Shown piece after piece: positions 5,444 through 5,751 of a stretch of DNA of 5,751 nt. Source of the stretch: ANME-2 cluster archaeon. Its GTDB lineage: Archaea; Halobacteriota; Methanosarcinia; Methanosarcinales; Methanocomedenaceae. Every line of letters begins with the position of its first letter. Within the stretch, counting starts at the first letter, position 1. Location of the stretch: positions 1 to 5,751 of the forward strand of contig JAMJFQ010000095.1 in the NCBI GenBank assembly GCA_023544605.1, given 5' to 3'. A program made the translations under genes and the position numbers. The notes beneath the pieces are model-generated. The model was not told where the DNA came from and did not search any database. It saw nothing but the letters and a program-made list of their open reading frames with translations.

Positions 5444-5574
5444 GTGAGCATAGCAGCGATCCAAAGTTCCCAAGGGCTCTCGCACCTCAGTACAATAAGG
5501 AACGTGGGAAGGCTTTTCTACTGTGTTCGGGATGGGTACAGGAGTTTCCCCTCCGCTATGGCCGCTATACTCAC
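5444..5574 (-). rRNA. rrf: 5S ribosomal RNA
   Basis: The minus strand holds a complete 5S rRNA. The universally recognisable segment CCCAUCCCGAACAC is present, as are the GGCGGCC-like opening (GCGGCCAUAGCGG) and the GGUGCGAGAGCC loop E/helix IV region. The ends pair as helix I: GUGAGUAUAGCGGC (5574-5561) with GCUGCUAUGCUCAC (5457-5444), 14 consecutive pairs including G-U. Canonical 5S helix I is shorter, so the mature ends may lie a few bases inside these coordinates. The gene follows 23S in the usual archaeal order and is the last gene of the operon. Confidence 0.95.
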
Positions 5575-5619
5575 ATATGAGATGTGTATGTGCGAATTAC
5601 AACCTGGATATCGCCTGAA

Positions 5620-5639
5620 ATGAGCCCCGAAGGACTCAC
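5620..5639 (-). other. UUCG hairpin in the 23S-5S spacer
   Basis: In the transcript, GUGAGUCC (5639-5632) and GGGCUCAU (5627-5620) form an eight-pair stem, with one internal and one terminal G-U, closed by a cUUCGg tetraloop. This is an unusually stable small hairpin in the roughly 90-nt spacer. A second weaker inverted repeat, UCCUGC/GUAGGA (5673-5668 with 5656-5651), brackets the predicted 23S 3' end. Both may matter for trimming the pre-rRNA. No tRNA gene is present in the spacer. Confidence 0.6.
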
Positions 5640-5665
5640 ATTCTTGACAATCCTACTTTATAGAT

Positions 5666-5751
5666 CAGCAGGAGTGACACGGACAGTTAGTGGCCGCGGA
5701 CTGAACACCTCGTTGCCTTGGTGCGTACATCCCGACTCTATCAACCTCATC
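5666..5751 (-). rRNA. rrl: 23S ribosomal RNA, 3' end (partial)
   Basis: The minus strand from the right edge reads GAUGAGGUUGAUAGAGUCGG..., then AAGGCAACGAGGUGUUCAGUCCGCGG and CACUAACUGUCCGUG. These are the conserved last segments of large-subunit rRNA, the GUUGAUAG and ACUAA-x-x-x-CCGUG blocks. The 3' end is set near 5666 by counting twelve bases past CCGUG, as in E. coli 23S, and may be off by several bases. The gene continues beyond the window. The position just upstream of 5S in the same orientation confirms an rRNA operon. Confidence 0.93.

Noticed and set aside
5575..5665. tRNA gene in the 23S-5S spacer
   Set aside because: No cloverleaf, no GGUUCRA-type T-loop and no anticodon arm were found on either strand.
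1..5751. CRISPR array, insertion sequence or defence cassette
   Set aside because: No regularly spaced direct repeats, transposase motifs or terminal inverted repeats were seen. Genes and spacing look like a stable chromosomal housekeeping region.

Overview
The window looks like an ordinary chromosomal stretch of a euryarchaeon, most likely a methanogen or methane-oxidising relative in or near the Methanosarcinales. The evidence is a proteasome-activating nucleotidase (PAN), an archaeal MBF1 with zinc ribbon and helix-turn-helix, a DUF356 protein (a family known mainly from methanogens), a UPF0280 protein, an archaeal-type 5S rRNA, and AT-rich TATA/BRE-like promoters with Shine-Dalgarno (SD) sites. 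A genus cannot be assigned by eye.

Layout, left to right. A short open frame on the + strand, probably the 3' end of a gene, enters from the left edge and overlaps tail to tail with a minus-strand pair. That pair is a three-helix membrane protein followed by a Roadblock/LC7 protein, separated by one nucleotide. PAN (minus) comes next and shares a 65-bp divergent promoter region with MBF1 (plus). MBF1 converges on a DUF356 gene (minus). An AT-rich gap of about 180 bp with an inverted repeat follows. Then come a SAMHD1-like HD phosphohydrolase (minus) and, divergent from it across 59 bp, a UPF0280/ApbE-superfamily gene (plus). The right end is the tail of an rRNA operon on the minus strand: the 3' end of 23S, a spacer with a UUCG hairpin, 5S, and a short T-run that may terminate the operon.

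How the genes may work together. PAN unfolds substrates for the 20S proteasome. MBF1 is a conserved transcription/translation-associated factor. The HD protein probably hydrolyses (d)NTPs or related nucleotides. The membrane protein and Roadblock protein are probably co-expressed and may form a membrane-linked signalling or scaffolding unit. Apart from that pair, the genes look like independently promoted housekeeping genes, mostly in divergent or convergent arrangement. No mobile element, CRISPR array, tRNA or defence cassette is visible. The items most worth a second look are the Phe in place of Tyr in PAN's C-terminal proteasome-docking motif, the membrane protein/Roadblock pair, and the compact overlapping divergent promoters.
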